Positions 1-8,632 of a stretch of 64,000 nucleotides of DNA are shown here, one piece after another. The notes under the pieces were generated by a model that was not told the DNA's origin, ran no database searches, and saw only the letters and a program-made list of their open reading frames with translations. Each line of letters starts with the position of its first letter. The first letter of the stretch is position 1. The stretch is from Gammaproteobacteria bacterium (GTDB taxonomy: Bacteria > Pseudomonadota > Gammaproteobacteria > Steroidobacterales > Steroidobacteraceae), in the NCBI GenBank assembly GCA_017577615.1, contig PKRE01000001.1, forward strand, positions 883,274 through 947,273, read 5' to 3'. Made by a program: the position numbers and the translations under genes.

Positions 1-379
1 GCGGCAAGAGCCCCGTATCGAGCTCGAATCCTTTGGTCGCCCAGGCAATGCGAGCACGGTCGGGCAAGAGTGGTGCTGCGGCTTGCAGCGTGGCACGCAG
101 GGCGTGGCTCGGCACCGCGACGATCACGTCTCGACTGCCACGCAACGCGCGTGCCAGATCCGGCTCGACGACGAGCGCATCGGGAAAGGCCGCTTCCGGC
201 AGGTACCGTGTGTTACGGCGTTGCGCGGCGAGCGCAGCAAGATGATCGCGATTGCGACCCCACAGGACGGTTCGTCGCGATGTGCGTGCGAGTTGAATCG
301 CGAGAGCGGTGCCCCATGACCCGGCGCCGAGCACCGCGATCTGGCTCGCAGTGCCCTTCTCCTCCGAGGCCTCGCCCAT
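1..379 (-). CDS. gpsA: Glycerol-3-phosphate dehydrogenase [NAD(P)+], N-terminal part
   Basis: Only the first 126 codons lie in the window; the gene continues past base 1. GpsA reduces dihydroxyacetone phosphate to sn-glycerol 3-phosphate for phospholipid synthesis in the cytoplasm. The dinucleotide-binding loop VLGAGSWGTALA lies near residues 15-26, followed by VLWGRN, the NTRYLP segment and the VPSHALR motif typical of the family. The ATG at 379 is six bases after the secB stop, so the two genes are cotranscribed, as in the yibN-grxC-secB-gpsA cluster of enterobacteria. The assignment is secure; the C-terminal substrate domain cannot be seen. Confidence 0.95.
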   Translation of the reverse strand, partial: MGEASEEKGTASQIAVLGAGSWGTALAIQLARTSRRTVLWGRNRDHLAALAAQRRNTRYLPEAAFPDALVVEPDLARALRGSRDVIVAVPSHALRATLQAAAPLLPDRARIAWATKGFELDTGLLP

Positions 380-385
380 TGCTTG

Positions 386-910
386 CTAACTCGCAGATTG
401 CGTCGACGAGGTTGAAGAGGACGTGCCCTGCGTGTCCTGCCCCTGCTGCTGAGCGCGCATCGCCGCTTGCATGAAAAGTGCCTCGAAGTTGACGGGCGGC
501 AAGAGAAACGGCGGGAAGCCGCCCTTCATCAGCAGATCGGAAACCACCTGCCGCGCGTACGGCAACAGATAGTTTGGGCAGAAAATCCCGAGCAGTCGCT
601 GCAGCTCCTGTTGCGGGACGTTGCGCACGCCGAATGCGCCTGCTTGCTGCAGCTCGACCAGCCAGATGGTCTTGTCGGCCGCTTGCGCTTCGACACGAAT
701 CGTCAGGACGACCTCCTTCAGATCTGCCGCGAGCTCGTTGACCGAAGTGTTCAGGTTCAGATTGATCGTCGGATTGCCTGCGTTCGGATCAATTCGCGGC
801 CCGGATGGCGCCTCGAACGAGACATCCTTCACGTACACTGCTTGCGGCACGAATTGCGGCGCATTGGGATCGGCGGCCTGGCCGTTCGGAGCCTGTGCTT
901 CATCAACCAT
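386..910 (-). CDS. secB: Protein-export chaperone SecB
   Basis: Cytosolic tetrameric chaperone that keeps preproteins unfolded and hands them to SecA. The 174-residue product is slightly longer than usual because of a low-complexity N-terminus and a Ser/Thr/Gln-rich tail. The core has the family segments QAVYVKDVSFEAP, NLNLNTSV, AGAFGVRNV and CPNYLLPYARQ, then GFPPFLLPPVNF. The ATG at 910 has AGAGG eight bases upstream. It lies between grxC and gpsA in the conserved export/redox cluster. Confidence 0.96.
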   Translation of the reverse strand: MVDEAQAPNGQAADPNAPQFVPQAVYVKDVSFEAPSGPRIDPNAGNPTINLNLNTSVNELAADLKEVVLTIRVEAQAADKTIWLVELQQAGAFGVRNVPQQELQRLLGIFCPNYLLPYARQVVSDLLMKGGFPPFLLPPVNFEALFMQAAMRAQQQGQDTQGTSSSTSSTQSAS

Positions 911-1003
911 TTTCTATTCCTCTGTCCGTTCGTCGTGTGTTGTTTGCTCACTCACAGATGTAGACGATCGTCCACGCCCGACAATCGCCGCCGCGGTTCG
1001 CGT

Positions 1004-1276
1004 TCAAGTCAGATCGGCGAGCAGCTTATCCAATTCGCCACTGCTTTCCAGCGCGGCCAGATCGTCGTAGCCCCCGATGTGGCGGTCGCCGATGAAGATT
1101 TGCGGCACCGTGCGCCGTCCCCCGCTTCTTTCTATCATGATTTGTCGTTGGGCCGGATTCTCGTCGATCTTGATCTCGTGAAAGGCGACCCCCTTGCTCG
1201 CGAGCAAGTTACGGGCGCGCTGACAATAGCCGCACCACGTCGTCGAGTACATGACGACCTGGGGTGAATCGCCCAT
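1004..1276 (-). CDS. grxC: Glutaredoxin 3
   Basis: Small thiol-disulfide oxidoreductase (90 residues) using glutathione. The N-terminal strand VVMYSTTWCGYCQRA carries a CGYC active site instead of the common CPYC, followed by the cis-proline segment RTVPQIFI and the glutathione-binding GGYDDL. I chose the ATG at 1276 because longer versions add a non-homologous extension that overlaps the upstream gene. Here the start overlaps the rhodanese stop (TGATG), which implies translational coupling. The glycine at CGYC position 2 is known in some monothiol/dithiol glutaredoxins; activity is expected to be retained. Confidence 0.94.
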   Translation of the reverse strand: MGDSPQVVMYSTTWCGYCQRARNLLASKGVAFHEIKIDENPAQRQIMIERSGGRRTVPQIFIGDRHIGGYDDLAALESSGELDKLLADLT

Positions 1277-1719
1277 CAAGCTTTCCCCTTCTTGGCACGG
1301 CCCTTGACCAACGGAAGATTCTCCTGCCGCCAGCTCACCAAGCCCCCGCGCAGGGATACCACTTTCGTAAAGCCCATTTGCTTTAACGTATGAGCGGCCT
1401 TGGCGGAGACAAAGCCGTTGTCGCAATAGACAAGGATCGGTTTATCTTTGTATTTCTTCAACGAATCCGCGCGCGAAGCAAGCTCGGCCGCGGGAATGTG
1501 GCGAGCGTCGATGATGTGTCCGGCCTCATACTCGGCCGCCGAGCGCACATCGACCACGACCGCGCCGCTGTTGGCGAGCAGCACCGCCTGGGCGGGCGAG
1601 ATGACGCTCGTGCCCCGGGCGCGGTGACGAACCTCGATCACGATCGCGAGCACGAACAGAATGGCGGCCGCTGCGACCAAAAAGGGATGATTTGTGGTGT
1701 ACTCGAACAGCCGATTCAT
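1276..1719 (-). CDS. yibN: Membrane-anchored rhodanese-like protein (YibN type)
   Basis: One N-terminal transmembrane helix (about residues 13-28, FLVAAAAILFVLAIVI) followed by a cytoplasmic rhodanese domain with VVVDVRSAAEYEAGHI and a cysteine in the active-site loop at VYCDNGFVS. The C-terminal sequence QENLPLVKG closely resembles E. coli YibN. This copy has a Cys at the catalytic position, so sulfur transfer is possible, but the usual Arg that closes the loop is absent. It is the first gene of the operon with grxC, secB and gpsA, divergent from envC. The physiological role is not established. Confidence 0.88.
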   Translation of the reverse strand: MNRLFEYTTNHPFLVAAAAILFVLAIVIEVRHRARGTSVISPAQAVLLANSGAVVVDVRSAAEYEAGHIIDARHIPAAELASRADSLKKYKDKPILVYCDNGFVSAKAAHTLKQMGFTKVVSLRGGLVSWRQENLPLVKGRAKKGKA

Positions 1720-1855
1720 TGCGTCCGTCTTGCAGAATGCGCCTTACCACACGGCCCGCACTTCCGTTCAGTAACGACCCGAAGGCGATGCGCTCCGCGA
1801 AGCTCCTCGCAAAAAAGGCGGAAAGTATAGCAGCGCCCCCGGCGGACACGCCCGC

Positions 1856-3013
1856 ATGATCAGAGCCCTGCGCCGAATAGGGCGTGCTCTGCTGCTGGGA
1901 GGCGTAGTGCTCGCTGCGACCACTGCGGCCTGGGCCGCCGATGTCGACACGAAGGAAGCCGAGCTCAAGCAGGTTCGAGCACGCATCGAGTCGATTCGAA
2001 AAGCCATTCACGCCGACGCGGAGCGGCGGGATGCGCTGGCTGCACAGCTCAAGAAGGCCGAGCTCGCCATCCAGTCGGCCCGCGAACAGCTCGCGGCCGT
2101 GCGGGAGCAGCGTGCCGCGACAGAAAAGGAGCTGGCAGCTCTGCAGCAAGAGCAGCTCGAGACCGAGCGCGCGATCGAGGCCGAGCGCAAGGCGCTCGCC
2201 GGTGAGCTCGCAGCAGCGTACATGATCGGACGGCAAGAGCAGCTCAAGCTCTTGCTGAACCAGGAGGATCCGGCAGCTCTCGGGCGCATGATGACGTATT
2301 ACGGCTATCTGGGGCGGGCCCGCGCGGCTCGTATCGATCGCATCAAAGAGCGGCTCGAGCACTTGGCCTTGCTCAAGGAACGCGTCGCCGGGCAGCTCGC
2401 GCGTCTGCGAGTGCTCGAGGCCGAGCAGGAACGTTCCCTGGCACAGCTGGCGGATGCACGGCGCGAGCGTGCTGCGACGCTCGCGCAGGTGCAAGCGAAG
2501 CTCAAGAGCCGTAACGAGCAGCTGGCCAAGCTACAAAGCGATGCGCAGGCTTTGGAGAAGCTGGTGGCGGAGCTGCGCCGCGCGATTGACGAATTTCCCG
2601 AGCTCGCCCAGCAGCCGTTTCAGCGCGTGAAGGGCAAGCTGCCCTGGCCGGTCACCGGCGAGGTGCTGGCTCGATTCGGACAGCCACGTGCCGGCGGCCC
2701 GCTCAAGTGGCAAGGGATCGTCATCGGCGCGGCACGTGGCACCCAGGTCCGAGCACCGTTTTACGGCCGAGTCGTGTACGCCGATTGGCTGCCAGGCCTC
2801 GGGCTCTTGCTCGTGCTCGATCACGGGGACGGCTACATGACGCTCTACGGTAACAACGAGCAGCTCTATCGGCGCGTCGGCGAACGCGTGGCACCGGGTG
2901 ACATCCTCGCCGCCGTCGGCGACGCCGCTGGTGTGGGCAAGCCCGGCCTTTATCTCGAAATTCGCAAGGGTCGCCAGACACTCGACCCAGCGGCTTGGTT
3001 GGTGAAGCGGTAA
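1856..3013 (+). CDS. envC: Murein hydrolase activator EnvC
   Basis: Periplasmic activator of the AmiA/AmiB amidases at the division septum. A signal peptide (about residues 1-27, ending AWAA) precedes a long coiled coil rich in Glu, Arg, Leu and Ala (about 30-250), then a LytM/M23 domain (about 275-380). The LytM domain has DHGDGYMTLYGNN and LYLEIRKG, where active M23 enzymes have metal-binding histidines. The histidines are missing, as in E. coli EnvC, so this is an activator and not an enzyme. It is divergent from the yibN-secB operon, as in enterobacteria, but without gpmI upstream. Confidence 0.93.
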   Translation: MIRALRRIGRALLLGGVVLAATTAAWAADVDTKEAELKQVRARIESIRKAIHADAERRDALAAQLKKAELAIQSAREQLAAVREQRAATEKELAALQQEQLETERAIEAERKALAGELAAAYMIGRQEQLKLLLNQEDPAALGRMMTYYGYLGRARAARIDRIKERLEHLALLKERVAGQLARLRVLEAEQERSLAQLADARRERAATLAQVQAKLKSRNEQLAKLQSDAQALEKLVAELRRAIDEFPELAQQPFQRVKGKLPWPVTGEVLARFGQPRAGGPLKWQGIVIGAARGTQVRAPFYGRVVYADWLPGLGLLLVLDHGDGYMTLYGNNEQLYRRVGERVAPGDILAAVGDAAGVGKPGLYLEIRKGRQTLDPAAWLVKR

Positions 3014-3213
3014 TCAAAGGCTGGACGCGCGCGTAGCGGGCCGACGCTTCGCCGAGGAAAAGCGTCACGTCACGCCGGGCTGTCTATCTCGCGCGCGTCG
3101 CGATCGTCAGCGGCCAGTATTTGGCGCGCCCTCTCGCCCAAGCCGAAAACTGCGGTCTCTATCAAGGAACCCCGCGCGCCATCAGCCGATGATCTCCTCT
3201 TCAAACTGAAGGC

Positions 3214-5499
3214 ATGCGTCTGCGAGGCGTCCGGAGCATGACGAATACAATGGACGAGGAGACCGTAGAAGCACAAAGTCTGTCGACGTCGCTGGATCCG
3301 TACGGCCAGCTCGTCAAGATGCTAATGCCCCGCGCGACCACGATCGCGATCTACGATCGCTTGGGCACGCCTCTGTGGCTTTCCGACGGCTATGACGGCC
3401 ACGACCTGGCTCAACTCGTCGAAGAGGCGCTGAATGCCGCGCGCAACGGCGGGTTCCATCCGGATGAGCGCGATGGATTCGCGCGTTCATGGGATGGCGA
3501 GACTACGTATGTTTTCATTCTACGGGACGGTGAGGCGCTCCTGGGCGCGCTGGCTTTGGCGTGTCAGGACGGAGGGAATGGCGCGCGTCCGTTCGGTTTT
3601 CTGCAAGGGCTATTGCGTCCGGTGCTGCAGGTGCTCGGTCGCGAGCTGGTCCATCAAAGCAACATCGAGGACTTGCGTCGCGACCTATCGTTGCTAGACG
3701 CCGACTTGGCGTTCCTCGTGGGCTCGGCCGATGCGGAGTTGGAGCACGACGAGCACGATCTGGCACAGCTCATCCGCAACTGTGCTGGCCACTTCGGATG
3801 CAGCTATGGCGCGCTCCTTGTCCCCGACAAGGACATCGTCATCGCGCACCTGGACGAGCCCGCCAACGCCGCGCGTAGAGCGAGCCTCGAGCAAGTGCTG
3901 CGCAAGCTCTTTGCGTGGGCGCAAGTACAGCGGCGTACCCTGCTCTTGAACAAGGCCACACCGAACAGCCCGTTGGGGTCGCTGCCTTACAAGATCCTCG
4001 CATGTCCGATTCGCGAGGGCGCGCATGAAGTCGCTGGGCTCTTGATGTTCGCCAAGCCGTCCGCTGCCGCGGACTTCGACGGCCGACAGCTGCGCATCGT
4101 GGAGCTGATGACGCGTCGTATCGCATCCGTGCTGCAGAATGTCTACGACCATGCCACGGGTTTGTTGACGCGGGCGGCGTTCGAGCAACGCGCTCTGGCG
4201 CAGCTAGCGGGCGCCGCGCCAGACACACCGCATTGCGTTGCTCTCGTGGATATCGACCGGCTGCACGCCGTCAACGAGAACAACGGCATGCACGTCGGCG
4301 ACGAAGTCATTCAGCGCCTTGCTGCCGTGCTACGCCGAGAGCTTGCGCCGACCGCACTGGCGGCTCGTATCTCCGGCGGTCGTTTCGCCATCTTTTTTCC
4401 TGATGCATCGGTGGAGGTGGCGCACGCCGCTGCCGAGCAGCTGCGTCACGCCGTCACCCAAGAGAAGCTGACGCACGACGGCAAGTCGATCGAATTCTCC
4501 GTGAGCATAGGTGTTGCAGCGCTCGAGGATACGAGGCTGCCGCTCTCGCACGCGTTGGCAACTGCGGAAATCGCCTGCAAGGCGGCAAAGGAACGCGGCC
4601 GGGATCGTGTCGAGTTCTACGAGCAGGCGAAACAAAGCAGCGTGCCTCGCAGCGAGGAGCTCAAGGAGCTCATCACGAGCGTCGGCGACTTGCGCGAGGC
4701 GCTTGCCAACGATTGTTTCCGCATGGAAGCGCAACCGATCGTGGATCTTGCGACCAAGGGTCCGCCTCGACGTTTCGAATTGTTGCTGCGCATGCTTGAT
4801 CCTGCTGGCGACAGCATCGCACCGGACAAGTTCTTTGCAGCGGCGGAGCGCCACCAGCTCGCGACTGACATCGACCGCTGGGTGGTGCAGTTCGCGCTCG
4901 AGGTGCTCTCGTCGGCCGCTCCGACTCTCGAGATGCTGGGTGCGCAGTTCAGCATCAACATCTCTGGCCAGTCATTGGCAGACGAAGACTTCCTGTCCTT
5001 CCTGGAGAGCAAGCTACGCGAGTACGAGCTGCCTCCGCGCTTGCTGTCGTTTGAGATTCCCGAGACCGTCGCGGTCACCAACATCGTGCGTGCGGAAATG
5101 TTGATCCGCCGTCTCCAGGATCTCGGTCATACGATTGCGCTCGACGACTTCGGCCGCGGGCTGTCTTCCCTCTCCTATTTGAAATCGTTGCCCGTGTCGC
5201 ATCTGAAGATCGACGGCCGTCTGATCCGTGACTTGACAGGCAAGAACCCACGTTCCAAAGCCTTGGTCAGCGCGATCGTGCAGCTCGCGCAATCGATGAA
5301 GCTTGAGACCACAGCGGAGTGCGTGGAGAACGAAGCGATCCTTGCGGCCGTCACGCAGCTCGGTGTGGACTTCGGGCAAGGATTCGCGATCGGGCGCCCG
5401 CGACCCCTCGAGACCGTCCTGCAGGAGCTCCTCAAAGACGTCGCGAGCGCTGCGCGCAGCACAGGTGCCTCACGTCTTGCTCGCTTCGCCGGAATGTGA
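3214..5499 (+). CDS. GAF-GGDEF-EAL cyclic-di-GMP signalling protein
   Basis: Large (761-residue) cytoplasmic regulator without transmembrane segments. The N-terminal sensor and GAF-like region occupy about residues 1-310. A GGDEF domain follows (about 315-480), whose signature reads SGGRF near residue 387, so diguanylate cyclase activity is probably lost. The EAL domain (about 490-745) starts with EAQPIV, keeps NIS, FEIPE, DDFGRG, LKIDGR, AECVE and GQGFAIGRP, and so retains most metal- and catalytic residues of c-di-GMP phosphodiesterases. The start is uncertain: ATG at 3214 or at 3238. It sits between envC and ctpA, which are usually adjacent in gammaproteobacteria, so it looks like an insertion into a cell-envelope operon. 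Confidence 0.88.
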   Translation: MRLRGVRSMTNTMDEETVEAQSLSTSLDPYGQLVKMLMPRATTIAIYDRLGTPLWLSDGYDGHDLAQLVEEALNAARNGGFHPDERDGFARSWDGETTYVFILRDGEALLGALALACQDGGNGARPFGFLQGLLRPVLQVLGRELVHQSNIEDLRRDLSLLDADLAFLVGSADAELEHDEHDLAQLIRNCAGHFGCSYGALLVPDKDIVIAHLDEPANAARRASLEQVLRKLFAWAQVQRRTLLLNKATPNSPLGSLPYKILACPIREGAHEVAGLLMFAKPSAAADFDGRQLRIVELMTRRIASVLQNVYDHATGLLTRAAFEQRALAQLAGAAPDTPHCVALVDIDRLHAVNENNGMHVGDEVIQRLAAVLRRELAPTALAARISGGRFAIFFPDASVEVAHAAAEQLRHAVTQEKLTHDGKSIEFSVSIGVAALEDTRLPLSHALATAEIACKAAKERGRDRVEFYEQAKQSSVPRSEELKELITSVGDLREALANDCFRMEAQPIVDLATKGPPRRFELLLRMLDPAGDSIAPDKFFAAAERHQLATDIDRWVVQFALEVLSSAAPTLEMLGAQFSINISGQSLADEDFLSFLESKLREYELPPRLLSFEIPETVAVTNIVRAEMLIRRLQDLGHTIALDDFGRGLSSLSYLKSLPVSHLKIDGRLIRDLTGKNPRSKALVSAIVQLAQSMKLETTAECVENEAILAAVTQLGVDFGQGFAIGRPRPLETVLQELLKDVASAARSTGASRLARFAGM

Positions 5500-5601
5500 C
5501 GCGAGTCACGTCGGCGTTTTTCTGCAGCGATCGCCGCATTGGATGCACATTGCACCTGCTCTATTCTGCGCTCGCAGGTTTGCTTAATCATTACGATCTG
5601 A

Positions 5602-6876
5602 ATGGCCGGAATATCCGTCTCATCGCTGCGGCTCGCTGCCGTTCTCTCTCTTGGAGTCATGCTAGGGGTCGGTGTCTCCGTTGGACCCTCAGTCAAAGCC
5701 GACCGCGCGGTGGCAGACGCGATGAGCTTCGACCGAGGCGCGCCCCTGCCTTGGAGAGAAGTGCACGTGCTGACGGAGGTGCTCGAGCACATCCGCAACG
5801 AGTACGTGGAGGAAGTCTCCGATCAGGAGCTCGTCGAAGCAGCCATCCGCGGCGTGATGGCCAGTCTCGATCCTCATTCTGCTTATCTTGATCGCGACCA
5901 GTTCAACGAAGTGCGTATCAGCACTTCGGGCGAATACTCCGGCGTCGGACTCGAAGTCACATTGGAGGAGGGCATCGTGAGGGTCGTTGCGCCGGTCGAG
6001 GGTTCGCCAGCCGCCCGCGCCGGCATACGCACCAATGATCGCATTCTCGCGATCGACGGACGACCGGTCGCGAGCGATGATCTCGACGACACGATCCAAC
6101 GCATGCGCGGCGCCACGGGCACGAAGGTGCAGCTGACCGTTGCTCGCAATGGCGAGCTGGAGCCGCTCACCTTTACGCTCGAGCGCGAGAACGTGCAGCT
6201 GCAGAGTGTGCGCAAGTCGCTGCTCGACGACGGGATTGGGTATGTGCGCATCGCGCATTTCAGCGAACGCACGCCTCACGATGTAGAGCGGGCAATCAAG
6301 GCGCTCAAGAAGGAGGGCGGCAAGCTGAAAGGCTTGGTCCTCGATCTACGCGACAATCCTGGTGGCGTCCTGGAGGCGGCGGTGAGCGTGACCGACTTGT
6401 TCCTGGAGGAAGGACTCATCGTCAGCGCGGTCGGGCGCGCGCCCGCTGCCGACTTTGCAATGACAGCGACGCCCGGTGACGTGCTGAATGGGGCGCCCCT
6501 CGTCGTGCTCGTGAACGCAGGCTCGGCATCCGCTTCCGAGATCGTAGCAGGTGCGCTACGTGACCATGGTCGCGCCACGTTGGTGGGGCAGAAAACTTAC
6601 GGCAAGGGCTCCGTTCAGACGGTCATGCCGCTGTCGAACGGACAGGCGCTCAAGCTGACGACTTCGCACTACTTCACGCCTTCGGGCGCGTCGATTCACA
6701 AGACAGGCATCGTGCCCGATCGCACGATCAGCGATGAAGAGCTGAAGGCGGCCCGTGCATCCGGCGGCATGCAGTGGGGCAGCGTTCAGCACGACTACGA
6801 GCTGCGAGTTGCCATCGAAACGCTGGCGCAGGCTGGTCTTCGCGACGACCGTGCGTACCAGAGTCGCGTGCACTAG
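5602..6876 (+). CDS. ctpA: Carboxy-terminal processing protease, S41 family
   Basis: Periplasmic serine protease of the CtpA/Prc type. An N-terminal hydrophobic segment (about residues 8-28) acts as signal or anchor. A PDZ domain follows (about 105-190; PAARAGIRTNDRILAIDG), then the S41 core with LVLDLRDNPGGVL, the nucleophile region NAGSASASEIVAGAL and the catalytic lysine region QKTYGKGSVQT, then HYFTPSG and GIVPD. The catalytic Ser-Lys dyad is intact. The ORF is 424 residues, normal for this family. In many gammaproteobacteria this gene directly follows envC and works on cell-wall hydrolase turnover. The exact start codon is uncertain because no strong ribosome-binding site is visible. Confidence 0.93.
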   Translation: MAGISVSSLRLAAVLSLGVMLGVGVSVGPSVKADRAVADAMSFDRGAPLPWREVHVLTEVLEHIRNEYVEEVSDQELVEAAIRGVMASLDPHSAYLDRDQFNEVRISTSGEYSGVGLEVTLEEGIVRVVAPVEGSPAARAGIRTNDRILAIDGRPVASDDLDDTIQRMRGATGTKVQLTVARNGELEPLTFTLERENVQLQSVRKSLLDDGIGYVRIAHFSERTPHDVERAIKALKKEGGKLKGLVLDLRDNPGGVLEAAVSVTDLFLEEGLIVSAVGRAPAADFAMTATPGDVLNGAPLVVLVNAGSASASEIVAGALRDHGRATLVGQKTYGKGSVQTVMPLSNGQALKLTTSHYFTPSGASIHKTGIVPDRTISDEELKAARASGGMQWGSVQHDYELRVAIETLAQAGLRDDRAYQSRVH

Positions 6877-6958
6877 CTGACGCTTCGACCGGCCTGTAGC
6901 TGCCTCGCTGCTCGCTTCAGCGTGCGAGCGTTCCGATGTCCATTCGAGATCGAGAGAG

Positions 6959-7966
6959 ATGTCCAGCGAGACGTCCACGGTAACGGCTCAGCCGAGCACA
7001 TCGCGCACGCTGCTTGGATTACACCTCATCATTCTGTTGGTCGGTGCATTGCACTTTGCATTCGTGCCGAGCGTGATCACCCAGCCAATGGTCGCTGCTG
7101 CTGCGCTCGCGCTGTCCACCGTCGCTCTTTTCGCCGTGCGCGTGGTTCCAGTGCTACGGTCCCACTCGTGGCGGCAGCACGCAACCGAAATCACCGTGAT
7201 GATTTTCGCCGTGATGCTGCTTGCCACTGCGAGCGGCGGCATACACAGCCCGCTCGTAGTGCTGAACCTCGTGCCGCTTGCCGCGCTGGCCATCACCTTT
7301 GCTCGTTGGTGGTGGGTGCTCATCGGTGCCGCAGTGCTGGCAGCGCTGGGTTGGCTCTTGGGTGCGTTTACGCCCGGCGTCGATGTGAAGAGCCCTGCCT
7401 TCGGCATCTCCCTGCTGACGGCGCTCGCACCGGGCGCGTTGATCGCCGTAATCATGGCGAGCCTCGCGCAGGATGTACAGGATGCAAGCAAGCGTATCCG
7501 AGCGCTCGCGACGACCGATCCGCTCACGGGATTATTCAATGCGCGCAGCTTCGAGCAGGTGCTGCAACACGAGCATCGTGCCGCCGATCGACGCGGCCGC
7601 AGCTATTCCGTCATCAGAGTGGCAGTGCATGAACCAGATGAGATAGACGAGACATCCGATCAACAAGCCATTCTGAAAGCGGTCGCGTCCGCGATCACGC
7701 GCTCGATTCGCAGCACTGACGTGGCAGCTCGCTTGACCGGCGACGACTTTGCAGTGCTGTGCATGGACGCCAGCGCCGACATCGGCGCGGCGATTGCGCA
7801 GCGCATCCGCAACAATGCTCATGCCAGCACGGTTTCTATCGGCAATCGCCTCGTGAGGCTCAGCGTGAGCGTGGGGGTAGCGAACTACCCTGCCGACCAT
7901 CTCTCACCCAAGAGGCTCTTGGCGATTGCTGCTCAGCGTATGCAACAGGACCACGCGCGCGCCTAG
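6959..7966 (+). CDS. Membrane protein with divergent GGDEF domain
   Basis: The N-terminal half has five to six hydrophobic helices (about residues 18-165) and the C-terminal half is a GGDEF fold beginning at TDPLTGLFNARSFEQ (about residue 184). The signature motif reads TGDDF instead of GGDEF, and the first metal-binding Asp region (usually DIDxFK) reads VAVHEPDEI. Both changes suggest weak or no cyclase activity. ISVGVA-like closing sequence (SVSVGVANYP) is present. A GAGAGAG stretch precedes the ATG. It follows ctpA on the same strand with an 82-bp gap. Signal and output are unknown. Confidence 0.82.
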   Translation: MSSETSTVTAQPSTSRTLLGLHLIILLVGALHFAFVPSVITQPMVAAAALALSTVALFAVRVVPVLRSHSWRQHATEITVMIFAVMLLATASGGIHSPLVVLNLVPLAALAITFARWWWVLIGAAVLAALGWLLGAFTPGVDVKSPAFGISLLTALAPGALIAVIMASLAQDVQDASKRIRALATTDPLTGLFNARSFEQVLQHEHRAADRRGRSYSVIRVAVHEPDEIDETSDQQAILKAVASAITRSIRSTDVAARLTGDDFAVLCMDASADIGAAIAQRIRNNAHASTVSIGNRLVRLSVSVGVANYPADHLSPKRLLAIAAQRMQQDHARA

Positions 7967-8155
7967 AAGGTCCAGGCTGTGAGTGCAGCCGCGCTGCTCT
8001 TTCCTTGCTCTTCTTCCCGGGGCAGGGCGCGAATCGCGAAACGTGGTCAGATTGTGATTTCGCGCTCGATCCCAAATTTGTGTCTGCAACGAGCGACGCT
8101 AAGATGGATGTCGCCATTGGATCTGCGCGGCACGCGGTCGCAAGGGGGGCTGCTC

Positions 8156-8530
8156 ATGACAGCATTTTTTCTGCGGGTGGCGATTGCAGCAGTGGGCTTA
8201 TGGATTGCTGCGAGGATCTTTTCAGGCCTGTACTTCGATGGGCCGGTGACGCTGCTGGCGGCCGCGCTGCTTCTCGGAATCGTCAACGCAGTTGTACGGC
8301 CGATCGCGATCGTGCTCACACTCCCCCTCACGCTGCTCACGCTCGGTCTGTTCTTGCTGGTGATCAATGCAGCGATGCTCGGCCTGGTGGCACTGCTGCT
8401 CGGCGGTTTCGAGATCAGCGGCTTCTGGACGGCGGTCGGCGCGGCGCTCGTCGTCAGCATCGTCTCGTGGGTGGCTTCCGCGCTCATTGGAGACAACGGA
8501 CGTTTCGAGATGCTGGAAAGCGGACGGTGA
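8156..8530 (+). CDS. Phage holin family 4-like small membrane protein
   Basis: A 124-residue protein almost entirely made of four hydrophobic helices, with the motif GIVNAVVRPIAIVLTLPLTL and then TLGLFLLVINAAMLGL. This matches the Pfam Phage_holin_4_2 (YvlD-like) family, which is widespread in chromosomes and not tied to prophages. The ATG at 8156 is preceded by AAGGGGGG, a strong ribosome-binding site. No phage genes are nearby, so a lytic role is unlikely; the true function is unknown. Confidence 0.85.
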   Translation: MTAFFLRVAIAAVGLWIAARIFSGLYFDGPVTLLAAALLLGIVNAVVRPIAIVLTLPLTLLTLGLFLLVINAAMLGLVALLLGGFEISGFWTAVGAALVVSIVSWVASALIGDNGRFEMLESGR

Positions 8531-8540
8531 AAAGAGACGT

Positions 8541-8626
8541 CGGGCTGCGGGCTCACCACAGATAACGGGCGCTGATGCGCGAGCGCGCTGTGGCTCACAG
8601 TCCGCGAGTCACCCATCTCGAATCAC
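8541..8626. repeat. Heptad-repeat palindrome between convergent genes
   Basis: The gap between the holin-like gene and the OPT gene has a left arm with CGGGCTG CGGGCTC ACCACAG (8541-8561) and a right arm from 8588 on with GGCTCAC, AGTCCGC, GAGTCAC, CCATCTC, GAATCAC in 7-bp steps. The two arms pair imperfectly (CACCACAG with CTGTGG). No T-run follows, so it is not a classical terminator. Confidence 0.6.
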
Positions 8627-8632
8627 TCAGCG

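Noticed and set aside
1856..3013. Active M23 endopeptidase
   Set aside because: The zinc-binding histidines are missing, as in EnvC activators.
8156..8530. Prophage holin
   Set aside because: No endolysin, spanin or other phage genes are near, and this family is common as a chromosomal membrane protein.
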